Shown: positions 44,414 through 53,171, counted from the stretch's first letter. The stretch: DNA of 64,000 nt from Methylobacterium terricola (GCF_006151805.1 NZ_VDDA01000015.1:62001-126000), one strand, 5' to 3'. Notes: generated by a model not told the origin, from the letters alone. Numbers and translations are program-made.

Positions 44414-44442
44414 GGTCAACCGACAGAGGACGCGGCACCCGC

Positions 44443-45231
44443 ATGGGCCCAGACGACGCCGACGGTGCGGGCCTGCGCCCGGAGATTCCCGGCACCGCCG
44501 CCTTCGGCAAGTTCATGCGGGTGCTCCAGGCGGTGGCCGACGCGCCGGAGGCGGCGACGGTCGCCGGGCTGGCGAAACGGACGGCCCTGCCGCGGCCGAC
44601 GGTGCACCGGATCGCGGCGGCGCTCACGGCGGAAGGCCTCGTGACCGACGAGAACGGCGTGCTGCGGCTCGGCCCGCGCCTCGTCAGCCTGGCGTTCCAG
44701 TCGTGGGACGGCTCGCTCCTGCGCCAGGCGGCCGGCGCCTCCCTGGCGCGCCTGCGCGACGACCTCGACGAGACGGTGCACCTCGCGGTGCCGGATCACG
44801 GCGAGATGGTCTACATCGACAAGCTCGAGAGCCACCGCACCGTGCGGATGGCCTCCCGCATCGGCACCCGGGTGGCGCTGCATACCAGCGCCGTCGGCAA
44901 GGCGTGGCTCGCGACCCTGCCCGAGCCGGAACTCGACGCCCTCCTCGGCCGGCTCGCGCTGCCGGCGCGCACGCCCCACAGCCTCACCGACCCCGCCGCC
45001 CTGCGCCGGGCGGTCGCGGAGACGCGCGAGCGCGGCCACTCCCTCGACCTCCAAGAGAACGAGCTCGACATCTGCTGCTACGGCATGGCGCTGCGCGGCG
45101 CACGCGGCCGGGTGCTCGGCGGCATCAGCGTCAGCCTGCCGCGCTACCGGTTCGAGACCCTGCCCCCCGAGACGGTGCTGCGGGCGATGACGGCCTGCGC
45201 CGAGGACGTGGCGCGGGTCGCGGGCGGCTGA
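44443..45231 (+). CDS. IclR family transcriptional regulator
   Basis: A 262-residue regulator. The N-terminal winged helix (about 18-75) has VAGLAKRTALPRPTVHRIAA. The C-terminal effector domain (about 90-255) contains YIDKLESHRTVRMASRIGTR, LHTSAVGKAWLA and GMALRGARGRVLGGISVS. It is the last gene of the cupin-MFS-SDR operon and the probable ligand-responsive regulator of it through the tandem 15-mers at 41457-41491. Confidence 0.94.
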   Translation: MGPDDADGAGLRPEIPGTAAFGKFMRVLQAVADAPEAATVAGLAKRTALPRPTVHRIAAALTAEGLVTDENGVLRLGPRLVSLAFQSWDGSLLRQAAGASLARLRDDLDETVHLAVPDHGEMVYIDKLESHRTVRMASRIGTRVALHTSAVGKAWLATLPEPELDALLGRLALPARTPHSLTDPAALRRAVAETRERGHSLDLQENELDICCYGMALRGARGRVLGGISVSLPRYRFETLPPETVLRAMTACAEDVARVAGG

Positions 45232-45247
45232 GGACAACGACGTCCGC

Positions 45248-45364
45248 TACCGCAGCGCCTTCGAACGGATCCGTTCGACGGCGCAAGGCAAGCCCGGACC
45301 GGCGTCGGCGCTGAGGCGCCGGACGCCTCGGCAGCGACACGCCGATGCCGAGGCGCAAGGGCAT
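45248..45364 (+). repeat. Multi-hairpin dispersed element, copy B
   Basis: About 117 bases starting 17 bases after the iclR stop. Order: GCGCCTTCGAACGGATCCG, GCAAGGCAAGCCCGGACCGG, GGCGCTGAGGCGCC, then GCCTCGGCAGCG with GCCGATGCCGAGGC and GCAAGGGCAT. Same orientation relative to the upstream gene as copy A, again directly 3' of a gene. Confidence 0.82.
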
Positions 45365-45498
45365 GAGGCGGCGCGTCGCCCCCGCGCGGATCGCCGCAGC
45401 ACGAACAGGATCGTGCACGAACCTGTCACGCTGTGGTAGGGCGCGCGCCAGACGGTGGCGGAGCGCCTCCGGAGGTCGTGCGGGAGAGCGACGGACCA

Positions 45499-47931
45499 GT
45501 GACTGATCGCCGCGAAACCGACCGCATCGATGCCGAGATCGGTCGATCGAGCCCGAGCCACGATCCGTTCGCCGCCGCCGTGCGCGCGACGCGGATGCCG
45601 ATGCTGATCACCGATCCGAGCCAGCCCGACAACCCGATCATCTTCGCCAACGCCGCCTTCACCAAGCTGACCGGCTACACCCGCGCCGAGATCCTCGGGC
45701 AGAATTGCCGCTTCCTGCAGGGCCCGGGCACCGACCGCGCCGACGTGGCGAAGATCCGCGACGCGATCGAGCGCCGCGTGGCGATCGAGATCGAGCTGCT
45801 CAATCACAAGAAGAACGGCGAGCGATTCTGGAACCGCCTGCTGATCTCGCCGGTCTTCGACGAGGACGGCGCCCTCACCTACTTCTTCGCCTCGCAGTTC
45901 GACGTCACGCTGGAGCGCGAGCACCTGCACAATCTCGGCGAGGCCCTGCGCCGGCGCGAGCAGATGCTCGACGCCCTGGTGCGCTCGTCCTCCGAGGTGC
46001 GCTACCGGATCAGCGCCGACTGGAGCCGGCTGTACCAGCTCTCCGGCGGCAACTTCCTGGCCGACACGCATTCGCCCTCCTCCGACTGGCTCGAGACCTA
46101 CATCCCGGAGGAGGACCGGGCCGCGGTGCTGGCCGAGATCGAGCGCGCGATCCGCACCAAGACCTCGTACAGCCTCGAGCACCGGGTCCATCGCGCCGAC
46201 GGGTCGGTCGGCTGGGCCTCGTCCCGGGCGGTGCCGGTGCTCGACGGCGAGGGCCGGATCACCGAATGGTACGGCGCCGCCACCGACATCACCGAGCGGA
46301 AGGCCGCGGAGGCCGCCTCGCGCGACCTGACCGTGTCCCTCGGCCGGCAGGTCGCCGACCGCACGGCGGAGCTGCGCCTCTACGGCGACATCATTCAGTC
46401 GAGCGCCGCGCCGATCTGCGCCTTCGACACCGGCTACCGGCTGATCGCCTTCAACCAGGCCCATAGCGACGAGTTCTACCGGATCTTCGGGCATCGGGTG
46501 CAGATCGGCGAGGTGTTTCCCGACCTCTTCCCGCCGGACCAGGCCCCGGTGATGCGCGGCTTCATGGCACGGGCGCTCGCCGGCGAATGCTACACGGTGA
46601 CCGAGGAATTCGGCGATCCGGACCTCGCCAAGCCCGCCTGGGAGGTCTCCTACTCGCCCCTGCGCGACGCCGACGGCCGGGTGATCGGCGCCTTCCACTA
46701 CGCCAAGGACATCTCCGACCGGCTGCGGGCCGAGGCCGAGCTCGCCGCGACCCAGGAGGCGCTGCGCCAGTCGCAGAAGATGGAGGCGGTGGGCCAGCTC
46801 ACCGGCGGCCTCGCCCACGACTTCAACAACCTGCTCGCCGGCATCTCGGGCTCGCTCGAGCTGATGCAGACCCGGCTCGCGCAGGGCCGCTTCAAGGACG
46901 TCGAGCGCTACATGGCGGCGGCGCAGGGCGCGGCGAAGCGCGCCGCGGCGTTGACGCATCGGCTGCTCGCCTTCTCGCGCCGCCAGACGCTCGACCCGCG
47001 CCCGACCGACGTCGACCGGCTGGCGCGGGAGATGCAGGAGCTGATCCAGCGCACCGTCGGGCCCGGCATCACCCTCGCGGTGGTCAGCGATCCCGGCGCC
47101 TGGCCGGCCCTGGTCGACCCGTCGCAGCTCGAGAACGCGCTGCTCAACCTCTGCCTCAACGCCCGCGACGCGATGCCCGACGGCGGCCGCATCACCGTCG
47201 AGACCGCGAACCGCGAGATCGACGCCCGGGCCGCCCGCCGGCACGACATGCCGGCCGGCGAGTACCTGCGCCTGCGCGTCACCGATACCGGCACCGGCAT
47301 GCCGCCGGAGGTGATCGCCCGGGTGTTCGAACCGTTCTTCACCACGAAGCCGATCGGCGAGGGCACGGGCCTCGGCCTGTCGATGATCTACGGCTTCGCG
47401 CAGCAATCCGGCGGCCAGGTGCGCATCGCCTCGACGGTCGGCCAGGGCACCACGGTCAGCCTCTACCTGCCGCGCCACGCCGGCCCGGTGCCGCGGGAGA
47501 GCGAGGGCGGCGCGGTCCTCGACCTGCCGCGCTCGGACGAGGGCGCGACCGTGCTGGTGGTCGACGACGAGCCGACCGTGCGGATGCTGGTCACCGACAT
47601 CCTGGACGACCTCGGCTATACGGCGATCGAGGCCGGCGACAGCGCGGCGGGCCTGCGCGTGCTGCAATCCGACGTGCGGATCGACCTGCTGGTCAGCGAT
47701 GTCGGCCTGCCCGGCGGGATGAACGGCCGCCAGATGGCGGAAACCGCGCGGGAGACCCGGCCCGACCTCAAGGTGCTGCTGATCACCGGCTACGCCGAGA
47801 CCGCGATCCTCGGCAGCGGCACCTTGAGCCCCGGCATGGCGGTGCTGACCAAGCCCTTCTCCATCGAGACGATGGCGGCGCGGATCCGCTCGATCATCGA
47901 GGCGGGGCGGGAGCGGGAGCGGCGGGGTTAG
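45499..47931 (+). CDS. LOV-domain hybrid histidine kinase
   Basis: An 810-residue sensor. The N-terminal LOV domain (about 20-130) keeps the flavin-binding motif GQNCRFLQG with the photoactive Cys70, so blue light is the likely input. Two further PAS-like regions follow (about 150-270 and 290-410). The HisKA H-box has His440 in LAHDFNNLLAG, then ATPase motifs NLCLNARDAM, DTGTGMP and GTGLGLSM. A C-terminal receiver has Asp734 in LLVSDVGLPGG. GTG 45499 is chosen for GGGAGAG 10 bases upstream; GTG 45478 and 45433 are alternatives. It is monocistronic. Confidence 0.93.
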   Translation: MTDRRETDRIDAEIGRSSPSHDPFAAAVRATRMPMLITDPSQPDNPIIFANAAFTKLTGYTRAEILGQNCRFLQGPGTDRADVAKIRDAIERRVAIEIELLNHKKNGERFWNRLLISPVFDEDGALTYFFASQFDVTLEREHLHNLGEALRRREQMLDALVRSSSEVRYRISADWSRLYQLSGGNFLADTHSPSSDWLETYIPEEDRAAVLAEIERAIRTKTSYSLEHRVHRADGSVGWASSRAVPVLDGEGRITEWYGAATDITERKAAEAASRDLTVSLGRQVADRTAELRLYGDIIQSSAAPICAFDTGYRLIAFNQAHSDEFYRIFGHRVQIGEVFPDLFPPDQAPVMRGFMARALAGECYTVTEEFGDPDLAKPAWEVSYSPLRDADGRVIGAFHYAKDISDRLRAEAELAATQEALRQSQKMEAVGQLTGGLAHDFNNLLAGISGSLELMQTRLAQGRFKDVERYMAAAQGAAKRAAALTHRLLAFSRRQTLDPRPTDVDRLAREMQELIQRTVGPGITLAVVSDPGAWPALVDPSQLENALLNLCLNARDAMPDGGRITVETANREIDARAARRHDMPAGEYLRLRVTDTGTGMPPEVIARVFEPFFTTKPIGEGTGLGLSMIYGFAQQSGGQVRIASTVGQGTTVSLYLPRHAGPVPRESEGGAVLDLPRSDEGATVLVVDDEPTVRMLVTDILDDLGYTAIEAGDSAAGLRVLQSDVRIDLLVSDVGLPGGMNGRQMAETARETRPDLKVLLITGYAETAILGSGTLSPGMAVLTKPFSIETMAARIRSIIEAGRERERRG

Positions 47932-47984
47932 GGCCCGGCCCGCGGAGCGGCACGATGCGACCGGCGCGGCGCGGTCTCGCGCGG

Positions 47985-48024
47985 CCCCTGTCCCGGACGA
48001 CTGACGCGATGCGCAAGAAGATCC
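47985..48024. repeat. Long-palindrome element, left-end fragment
   Basis: CCCCTGTCCCGGACGACTGA, then CGCGATGCGCAAGAAGATCC GGG matches the left arm of copies 1-3 with a few changes and then diverges. The core and right arm are missing. Confidence 0.6.
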
Positions 48025-48074
48025 GGGAAAGGCCAGCGGCTTGCGGGGCAACGACGTCCCGACCGGACGCTCCC

Positions 48075-48296
48075 CTACCCCTCGCGATCCGCCCGGCGCA
48101 GCGACCAGACGAGGGTGCCGCTCTCGTCGACCAGCCACAGGGCGTTCACCTGCTCGTCGGCCGGGGTCGTCTCGCGGGCATTGGCGAGGTGCACCGCCTC
48201 GACCCGGTCGGCGGCGGTGATGATCTCGTCGATCAGCGGGGGGCCGATCTCCCCGTCCGCGGCGCGGACGGCCCCGCGCAATCGGTATGCCGGCAT
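48075..48296 (-). CDS. Small conserved-looking hypothetical protein
   Basis: A 73-residue soluble protein: MPAYRLRGAVRAADGEIGPP, then an acidic helical part EIITAADRVEAVHLANA and a short strand LWLVDESGTLVWSLRRADRE. Codon use is normal for the window. I do not recognise a named family. It follows the LOV kinase on the opposite strand. Confidence 0.65.
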   Translation of the reverse strand: MPAYRLRGAVRAADGEIGPPLIDEIITAADRVEAVHLANARETTPADEQVNALWLVDESGTLVWSLRRADREG

Positions 48297-48451
48297 CGGT
48301 GATCCTCGCGCTCGGGCCGCATCCTGTCCACCCCCTCGCCCCGACATCGGGGCGGAGCGGAGGACCATCTGCAGCAGGGGATGCTCAAGTCGACCCGTTA
48401 ACGAACTGATCGGCGCGAAAGACGATCGGACATGGTGACGCAAAGGATATG
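48297..48451. other. Short intergenic gap
   Basis: About 155 bases. It includes the leader of the 48075 gene and the region after the 48452 gene. Nothing beyond AT-richer words (CGTTAACGAACTG) is seen. Confidence 0.4.
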
Positions 48452-48495
48452 TCAGCCCCTGCGCCGGGCGGTCCAGCGCCCGGCGCAGGGGCTGA
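48452..48495 (-). terminator. Hairpin embedded in the end of the exported-protein gene
   Basis: A 19 bp uninterrupted stem with a 6-base loop covers the last 14 codons and the stop (arms contain AGCCCCTGCGCCGGGC and its complement). On the minus strand it is followed by ACATATCCTTTGC, with no clear T-run. Confidence 0.5.
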
Positions 48496-48826
48496 TCCCC
48501 GACAGGCTCCAGCGCCCGCTGCCGGCGGCGCCGCGCAGGCGCCCGGTGACCGCGACGCTGGCGAGCCCGCTGCGGATCGTGCCGGCGATGCGGCCGTCGG
48601 GCGCGGCCCGCCCGGAGGCGTCGATGCCGCCGTCCCCGGCATCGTCGACGACGCCGTCCCGGATCACGATCGGGTAGCGGTAGGGGCCGGTGCAGCCCCC
48701 GGTCTCGGCGATGGCGACGACCGACCAGGCGCCGTCGAACCGGTTCGCCGCCGGAGCCGCGGCCGCCGGGCCGCCGAGGACGAGGCACAGGATCGGCGCG
48801 AGGGCCTGGCGGCGGGACTGGGTCAT
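48452..48826 (-). CDS. Exported hypothetical protein
   Basis: A 124-residue protein with a signal peptide (residues about 1-25, ending GPAAAAPAA). The mature part is a small beta-rich domain: FDGAWSVVAIAETGGCTGPY, a Gly-rich middle, and GSGRWSL ending CAGRWTARRRG. The paired Cys (about 44 and 113) could form a disulfide. Similar short exported proteins occur in other alphaproteobacteria, with no known function. The last codons form a near-perfect hairpin (48452-48495). Confidence 0.72.
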   Translation of the reverse strand: MTQSRRQALAPILCLVLGGPAAAAPAANRFDGAWSVVAIAETGGCTGPYRYPIVIRDGVVDDAGDGGIDASGRAAPDGRIAGTIRSGLASVAVTGRLRGAAGSGRWSLSGISPCAGRWTARRRG

Positions 48827-48969
48827 GATCTCCTCCGAGGGGACGCGACGGGACCGGGCACGGACGGGGGAACCGAGCCGTGCCCGGCCCGCGACCGTTC
48901 CGGACGCCTCGGGGGTCAGCGCCGGAACGATGGGGGGTGCCCGGACCGGGCGGATGCGAGGAGCGGCGC

Positions 48970-49683
48970 TCAGGGTCCGCCGACGGCGTAGTCGAGGTCG
49001 AGGGCCAGCCGGTCGCGGGCGCGGCTGACCCGGCTCTTCACGGTGCCGGCAGGGCAGCCGATCACGCCGGCGGCGGCCTCGTAGGTCATGCCCTCGACGG
49101 CGACCAGCACCAGGGCCTCGCGATGCGCCGAGTCGAGCCGGTCGAGGGCCGCCTGCAGGTCGCGCAGGCTCGCCTTGTGCTCCTGCTCGGCCGCGTTCGC
49201 GAGGCCGGCGGCGTGGGTGCCGTCGGGATCGGGCACCTCCAGGCGGTGCTTGCGGCGCCCGTTGAAGAAGCCGTTGCGCAGGATGGCGAACAGCCAGGCC
49301 GGCAGGCTGGTGCCGGGGACGAACTGGCGCCGGTGCTCCCAGGCCTTGAGCAGCGTCTGCTGGACGAGGTCGTCGGCATCGGGGCCGTGCCGGGTCAGCG
49401 ATTGGGCATAGCGGCGCAGGCGTGGCACCGCGCCGATCAGATCGGCCTTGAAGCCGGCGGAGACGTCGCCCCCGGCCTGCGCGGCGTCGAGGGCCAGGGT
49501 CAGCCGCGCGAGGACCTCGCCCAGGCGCGACGCCGGATCAAGCGCGGCGATCTCGGGATAGCTGTCCCGCAAAAGCCCGCCGAGATGCGACCGCATCAGG
49601 GCGATGGCATCGTCCGATGCGGCGACCGGCTCGCGCGGCTCATCGTCTGTGCGCACGGTGGAAGGCTCGTAAAGGATCGTCAT
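48970..49683 (-). CDS. EcfG-like ECF sigma factor with divergent NepR-like N-terminus
   Basis: A 237-residue sigma factor. Region 2 is ADDLVQQTLLKAWEHRRQF and AWLFAILRNGFFNGRRKHR; region 4 is MTYEAAAGVIGCPAGTVKSR. Ahead of it, about residues 35-65 read LGGLLRDSYPEIAALDPASR and LGEVLARL, aligning to NepR at roughly 10 of 28 positions, so a worn NepR-like segment is possible. The ATG at 49683 is chosen; an upstream start at 49773 adds 30 unsupported residues. It is divergent from a PAS-LuxR gene that has an EcfG-type promoter. Confidence 0.88.
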   Translation of the reverse strand: MTILYEPSTVRTDDEPREPVAASDDAIALMRSHLGGLLRDSYPEIAALDPASRLGEVLARLTLALDAAQAGGDVSAGFKADLIGAVPRLRRYAQSLTRHGPDADDLVQQTLLKAWEHRRQFVPGTSLPAWLFAILRNGFFNGRRKHRLEVPDPDGTHAAGLANAAEQEHKASLRDLQAALDRLDSAHREALVLVAVEGMTYEAAAGVIGCPAGTVKSRVSRARDRLALDLDYAVGGP

Positions 49684-49818
49684 GTCGGACGAGGCCGGCC
49701 GCTCCGACGGGCGAATCCCGTGGGGCAATGCGCCGGTCAGGCGAAGACAGGACTTATTTCTGGTCGCCGCCAATTACGTCAATGATACGATTTTACCGGT
49801 GCATCGCGCCGACCGGCG

Positions 49819-49843
49819 GGAACCCGATAGCGCGCGATCCGTT
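49819..49843 (+). promoter_or_regulatory. EcfG-type general stress promoter
   Basis: GGAAC (49819-49823), 16 bases, CGTT (49840-49843): an exact match to the EcfG promoter consensus, 77 bases upstream of the PAS-LuxR start. Confidence 0.72.
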
Positions 49844-49919
49844 TGTGCTCCGCTGCCAGAGAGGCAGCGACGAAGCCGCCCCCGGCGGTCCTCACGAGCA
49901 TGACGGAGGCGAGCGAGCC

Positions 49920-51380
49920 GTGACCGCAGGCGTCGACAGGCATGAACTCCGGCAGATCATCGCCGGCCTCAGCGAGGGGGTGATCCTGGTCGAGCCCGAC
50001 CAGACCATCGCCTACGCCAACGAGGCCGCGCTGGCGATGCACGGGGCCGAGAGCCTGGACGAGATCGGCGTGACGGTCGACGCCTACCGGGAGCGCTTCG
50101 CCCTGCGCTACCGCAACCACCGGGCGCCGGAGAACTACCCGATCGAGCGCGTCGTCGCCGGCGAGCGCTTCCACGACGTGGTGGTCGAGGTGACGCGGAC
50201 CGACCGGCCGGATGTCGGCTTCGTGCATTCCCTGCGCAGCCTCGTCGCCACCGACCGGGAGGGCAGGCCGAGCTGCCTGGCGCTGATCCTTAAGGACGTC
50301 TCGGACCAGTTCGAGGCCGAGGACAGGTTCGAGCGCACCTTCAATGCCAACCCCGCTCCGGCGGTGATCACCCGGCTCTCCGACCTGCGCCACGTCAAGG
50401 TCAATGCCGGCTTCCTGGAGATGACCGGCTACACCCGCGACGCCGTGATCGGCCGCAGCGTCTACGAGGTCGACGTGCTGGCCAATGCCCGCAACCGCGA
50501 TCTCGCGGTGTCGCGGCTCAACCAAGGCGGCACGATTCCCCAGATGGAGGCGCGCCTGGAACTGCCCGACGGCGCGGGCCGTTTCGTCATCGTCGCCGGC
50601 CAGCCGATGGAGATGGGCGACGAACCCTGCATGCTGTTCACCTTCGCCGACCTGGAACTGCGCCGGAAGGCCGAGACGGCCCTGCGCCAGAGCGAGGAGC
50701 GCTTCGCCAAGGCGTTCCGGCTCACGCCGGTCCCGACGATGCTGGCCCGTGGCGAGGATTTCCAGGTCACCAGCGTCAACGAGGCCTTCGGACGGGTCTT
50801 CGGCTTCGGCGAGGACCGGGTGGTCGGCCGCACGCCGAGCGAGTTCGGGCTCTGGGTCTCGGACGAGCAGCGTCGGCGGTTCGAGGCGGCGCTGACGCGC
50901 ACCGGCTACGCGCTCGGGCTGGAGGTGTGCCTGCGCCACGAGACCGGGACCGACCTCGACTGCCTGGTCTCGGCCGAGCGCGTGACGATCAACGACACGG
51001 AGTTCATGCTGGTGGTCCTGCAGGACATCACCGAGCGCAAGCACACCGAGCGCGAGCTGTTCGACGCGATCGAGACCGTGATGGCCGATACCTCGTGGTT
51101 CAGCCGCGGCCTGATCGAGAAGCTCGCCAACCTTCGCCGGCCGGGGCGCGAGGCCCCGGGCGGCGCGGTGCCCGACCTGACGTTGCGCGAGCGGCAGATC
51201 CTCAACCTGATCTGCTCGGGCCTCGACGACGACGGCATCGCCCGCAAGCTCGGCCTGTCGCGCAACACCGTGCGCAACCACGGCGCCGCGCTCTATCGCA
51301 AGCTCGGCGTGCATCGCCGCACCGAGGTGATCCTGTGGGGCCGCGAGCACGGCTTCCCGCATCACGCCTCCGGTAGCTGA
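49920..51380 (+). CDS. PAS-domain LuxR-type transcriptional regulator
   Basis: A 486-residue protein with three PAS-like regions (about 5-125, 135-250, 260-380) and a C-terminal LuxR helix-turn-helix (about 418-475) with LTLRERQILNLICSGLDDDG and RKLGLSRNTVRNHGAALYRK. No receiver domain is present, so sensing is through the PAS domains. GTG 49920 is chosen because GGAGG lies 10 bases upstream and the first PAS begins just after it; longer in-frame extensions cross the promoter. Expression is probably part of the general stress response. Confidence 0.9.
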   Translation: MTAGVDRHELRQIIAGLSEGVILVEPDQTIAYANEAALAMHGAESLDEIGVTVDAYRERFALRYRNHRAPENYPIERVVAGERFHDVVVEVTRTDRPDVGFVHSLRSLVATDREGRPSCLALILKDVSDQFEAEDRFERTFNANPAPAVITRLSDLRHVKVNAGFLEMTGYTRDAVIGRSVYEVDVLANARNRDLAVSRLNQGGTIPQMEARLELPDGAGRFVIVAGQPMEMGDEPCMLFTFADLELRRKAETALRQSEERFAKAFRLTPVPTMLARGEDFQVTSVNEAFGRVFGFGEDRVVGRTPSEFGLWVSDEQRRRFEAALTRTGYALGLEVCLRHETGTDLDCLVSAERVTINDTEFMLVVLQDITERKHTERELFDAIETVMADTSWFSRGLIEKLANLRRPGREAPGGAVPDLTLRERQILNLICSGLDDDGIARKLGLSRNTVRNHGAALYRKLGVHRRTEVILWGREHGFPHHASGS

Positions 51381-51474
51381 TGCTCAGGATACCGGTACGG
51401 TTCTACCATTGAATGCGCGTGTCGGGCGCACATCTTCGCCCCAGTCGGAGTTTCTCAGGTTTCACGGGGTGCTC

Positions 51475-51633
51475 ATGACCGAGCGCGCGCCAAAGACTTC
51501 CACCGAGCAGGTCAAGGACTCGGTGAAGGAGGCGATCGGCAAGCTCACCGGCGATGTCCGGGTCGAGGCCGAGGGCCGGCGTCAGAGGGACGAGGCGAAA
51601 GCCCCACGGGGGCCCGCGCCTCGCCCGGACTGA
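51475..51633 (+). CDS. Short CsbD-like protein
   Basis: A 52-residue protein beginning MTERAPKTSTEQVKDSVKEA. The first 35 residues match the CsbD core (VKEAIGKLTGDVRVEAEG), and the tail turns basic and Pro-rich (APRGPAPRPD), so the usual second half of the domain is missing. It may be a shortened but expressed paralogue. No strong ribosome binding site is seen (CACGGGGTGCTC before the ATG). Confidence 0.65.
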   Translation: MTERAPKTSTEQVKDSVKEAIGKLTGDVRVEAEGRRQRDEAKAPRGPAPRPD

Positions 51634-51701
51634 CGCGACACGTCATCCGGCGCCCCGCACGGGGCGCCGCCCGATCCCCCTCTCATCCAAGGAGTATTTC
51701 C

Positions 51702-52103
51702 ATGGTCGATACCGATCGCATCACCGGCGCCGCCCGCGAGCTCGGCGGCAAGATCCAGGGCGCCGTCGGCGACCTGGCCGGCTCGCACCGCGACTCGGCC
51801 GAGGGCCGGTTCCGCGAGGCGCAGGGCGCGGCGGAGAACGTCTACGGCCAGGCCAAGGACACCGCCCGCCACGCCGCCGACCAGGCCCAGGACTATGCCG
51901 GCCGCGCCGCCGGCAGGGCCCAGGACCTGGCCGGCGAGGCCCAGGACTATGCCGAGGACGCCTACGAGCGCGGCAGCCAGGTTCTGCGCCGCGGCACCCG
52001 CCAGGTGAGCCATCAGGTCGCCGAGTACCCGCTCGCCTCGCTGGTGATCGCCGGCCTCGTCGGCTTCGGCATCGGCCTCCTGGTCAATACGAGCCGCGAC
52101 TGA
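51702..52103 (+). CDS. CsbD domain protein with C-terminal membrane anchor
   Basis: A 133-residue protein. The N-terminal CsbD part is MVDTDRITGAARELGGKIQG. A long Ala/Gln/Asp-rich helical middle has 11-residue-like repeats (AQDYAGRAAGRAQDLAGEAQ, DYAEDAYERG). The C-terminal membrane segment is PLASLVIAGLVGFGIGLLV. The layout resembles DUF883/ElaB-type tail-anchored stress proteins. AAGGAG precedes the ATG. It is in a run of same-strand stress genes up to 54062. Confidence 0.85.
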   Translation: MVDTDRITGAARELGGKIQGAVGDLAGSHRDSAEGRFREAQGAAENVYGQAKDTARHAADQAQDYAGRAAGRAQDLAGEAQDYAEDAYERGSQVLRRGTRQVSHQVAEYPLASLVIAGLVGFGIGLLVNTSRD

Positions 52104-52256
52104 CCGCGCGGCCGACCCCGGCGCGGACCAGTCCCGCGCCCCGGCTCCGCGGCGGGAGAGCGCCCGGCGCCCGGGCCGCACCGGTCCCGACACACGGCAC
52201 GGTCCCCACGGACGACCCTGCCAACGACCAGTTTGTAAACGACTCGGAGTAACGAC

Positions 52257-53171
52257 GTGACCCTCCAGACCCCCGTCTCCCCCCTCGCGGCCACGGCCCA
52301 GGCCGATACCCGCGCCGTCCTGCTGAACCAGGTCTCCTGGGGCGCCATCTTCGCCGGCGCCGTGACCGCCCTGGTGACGCAGGTGATCCTCAACCTCGTC
52401 GGCGTCGGCATCGGCCTGTCCTCGGTCGGCGTGAATGCCAGCGACAACCCGGCCGCCTCGACGGTCTCGATGGGCGCGGGCCTGTGGTTCGTGGTCTCGG
52501 GCATCGTCGCCTCGCTCGTCGGCGGCGCCATCGCGGGCCGGCTCTCCGGCAAGCCGCTGCCGGGCGCGGCCGCCCTGCACGGCCTGGTCTCCTGGGCGGT
52601 GACGACCCTGGTGGTGATCTACCTGATCACCTCGGCGGCGAGCGGCCTCGTCGGCGGCACGCTGAGCACGGTCTCGAGCGCGCTCGGCGGCGCCGGCAAC
52701 CTCGTCGGCGGCACGGTGCAGACCGCCGCCCAGGCCGCGGCCCCGTCGCTGTCGAAGATCCAGAACCCGCTCGAGGGCATCGAGGACAAGGTGCGCCAGC
52801 AGGCCGCCGGCCAGGACCCGCAGGCCGCCCGCGACGCCGCGGTAGCCGCCGTGCGCGCCCTGCTGACCGGTGACCAGGCCCAGAAGGAGCAGGCCAAGAC
52901 CCGCGCCGCCGACGCGCTGGCCAAGGCCCAGAACATCTCGCCCGATCAGGCCAAGGCGCAGATCGACGACTACCAGAAGCAGTACGATCAGGCGGTCGCC
53001 ACCGCCAAGCAGAAGGCCGAGGCCGCGACGGTCGCCGCCAAGTCGGCCGCGACCCAGGGCGCCTTCTACGCCGCGATCGCGCTGCTGCTCGGCGCCGCCG
53101 CCGCCTTCTTCGGCGGTCGCCTCGGCGCCCCGAAGCTGGTCGGCGCCGACTACACCACCCGCCGCGTCTGA
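52257..53171 (+). CDS. Membrane protein with Ala-rich helical domain (so-called PhnA-like)
   Basis: A 304-residue protein starting at GTG 52257 with GGAG upstream. Transmembrane segments are at about 22-52 (WGAIFAGAVTALVTQVILNL), 72-95, 105-125 and 260-285 (FYAAIALLLGAAAAFFGGRL). Between the third and last lies a 120-residue Ala/Gln/Lys-rich helical part with DAVAAVRALLTGD-like words and AADALAKAQNISPDQAK. Similar rhizobial proteins are often labelled PhnA-like, though nothing links them to phosphonates. Function unknown; its place among CsbD genes suggests envelope stress. Confidence 0.82.
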   Translation: MTLQTPVSPLAATAQADTRAVLLNQVSWGAIFAGAVTALVTQVILNLVGVGIGLSSVGVNASDNPAASTVSMGAGLWFVVSGIVASLVGGAIAGRLSGKPLPGAAALHGLVSWAVTTLVVIYLITSAASGLVGGTLSTVSSALGGAGNLVGGTVQTAAQAAAPSLSKIQNPLEGIEDKVRQQAAGQDPQAARDAAVAAVRALLTGDQAQKEQAKTRAADALAKAQNISPDQAKAQIDDYQKQYDQAVATAKQKAEAATVAAKSAATQGAFYAAIALLLGAAAAFFGGRLGAPKLVGADYTTRRV

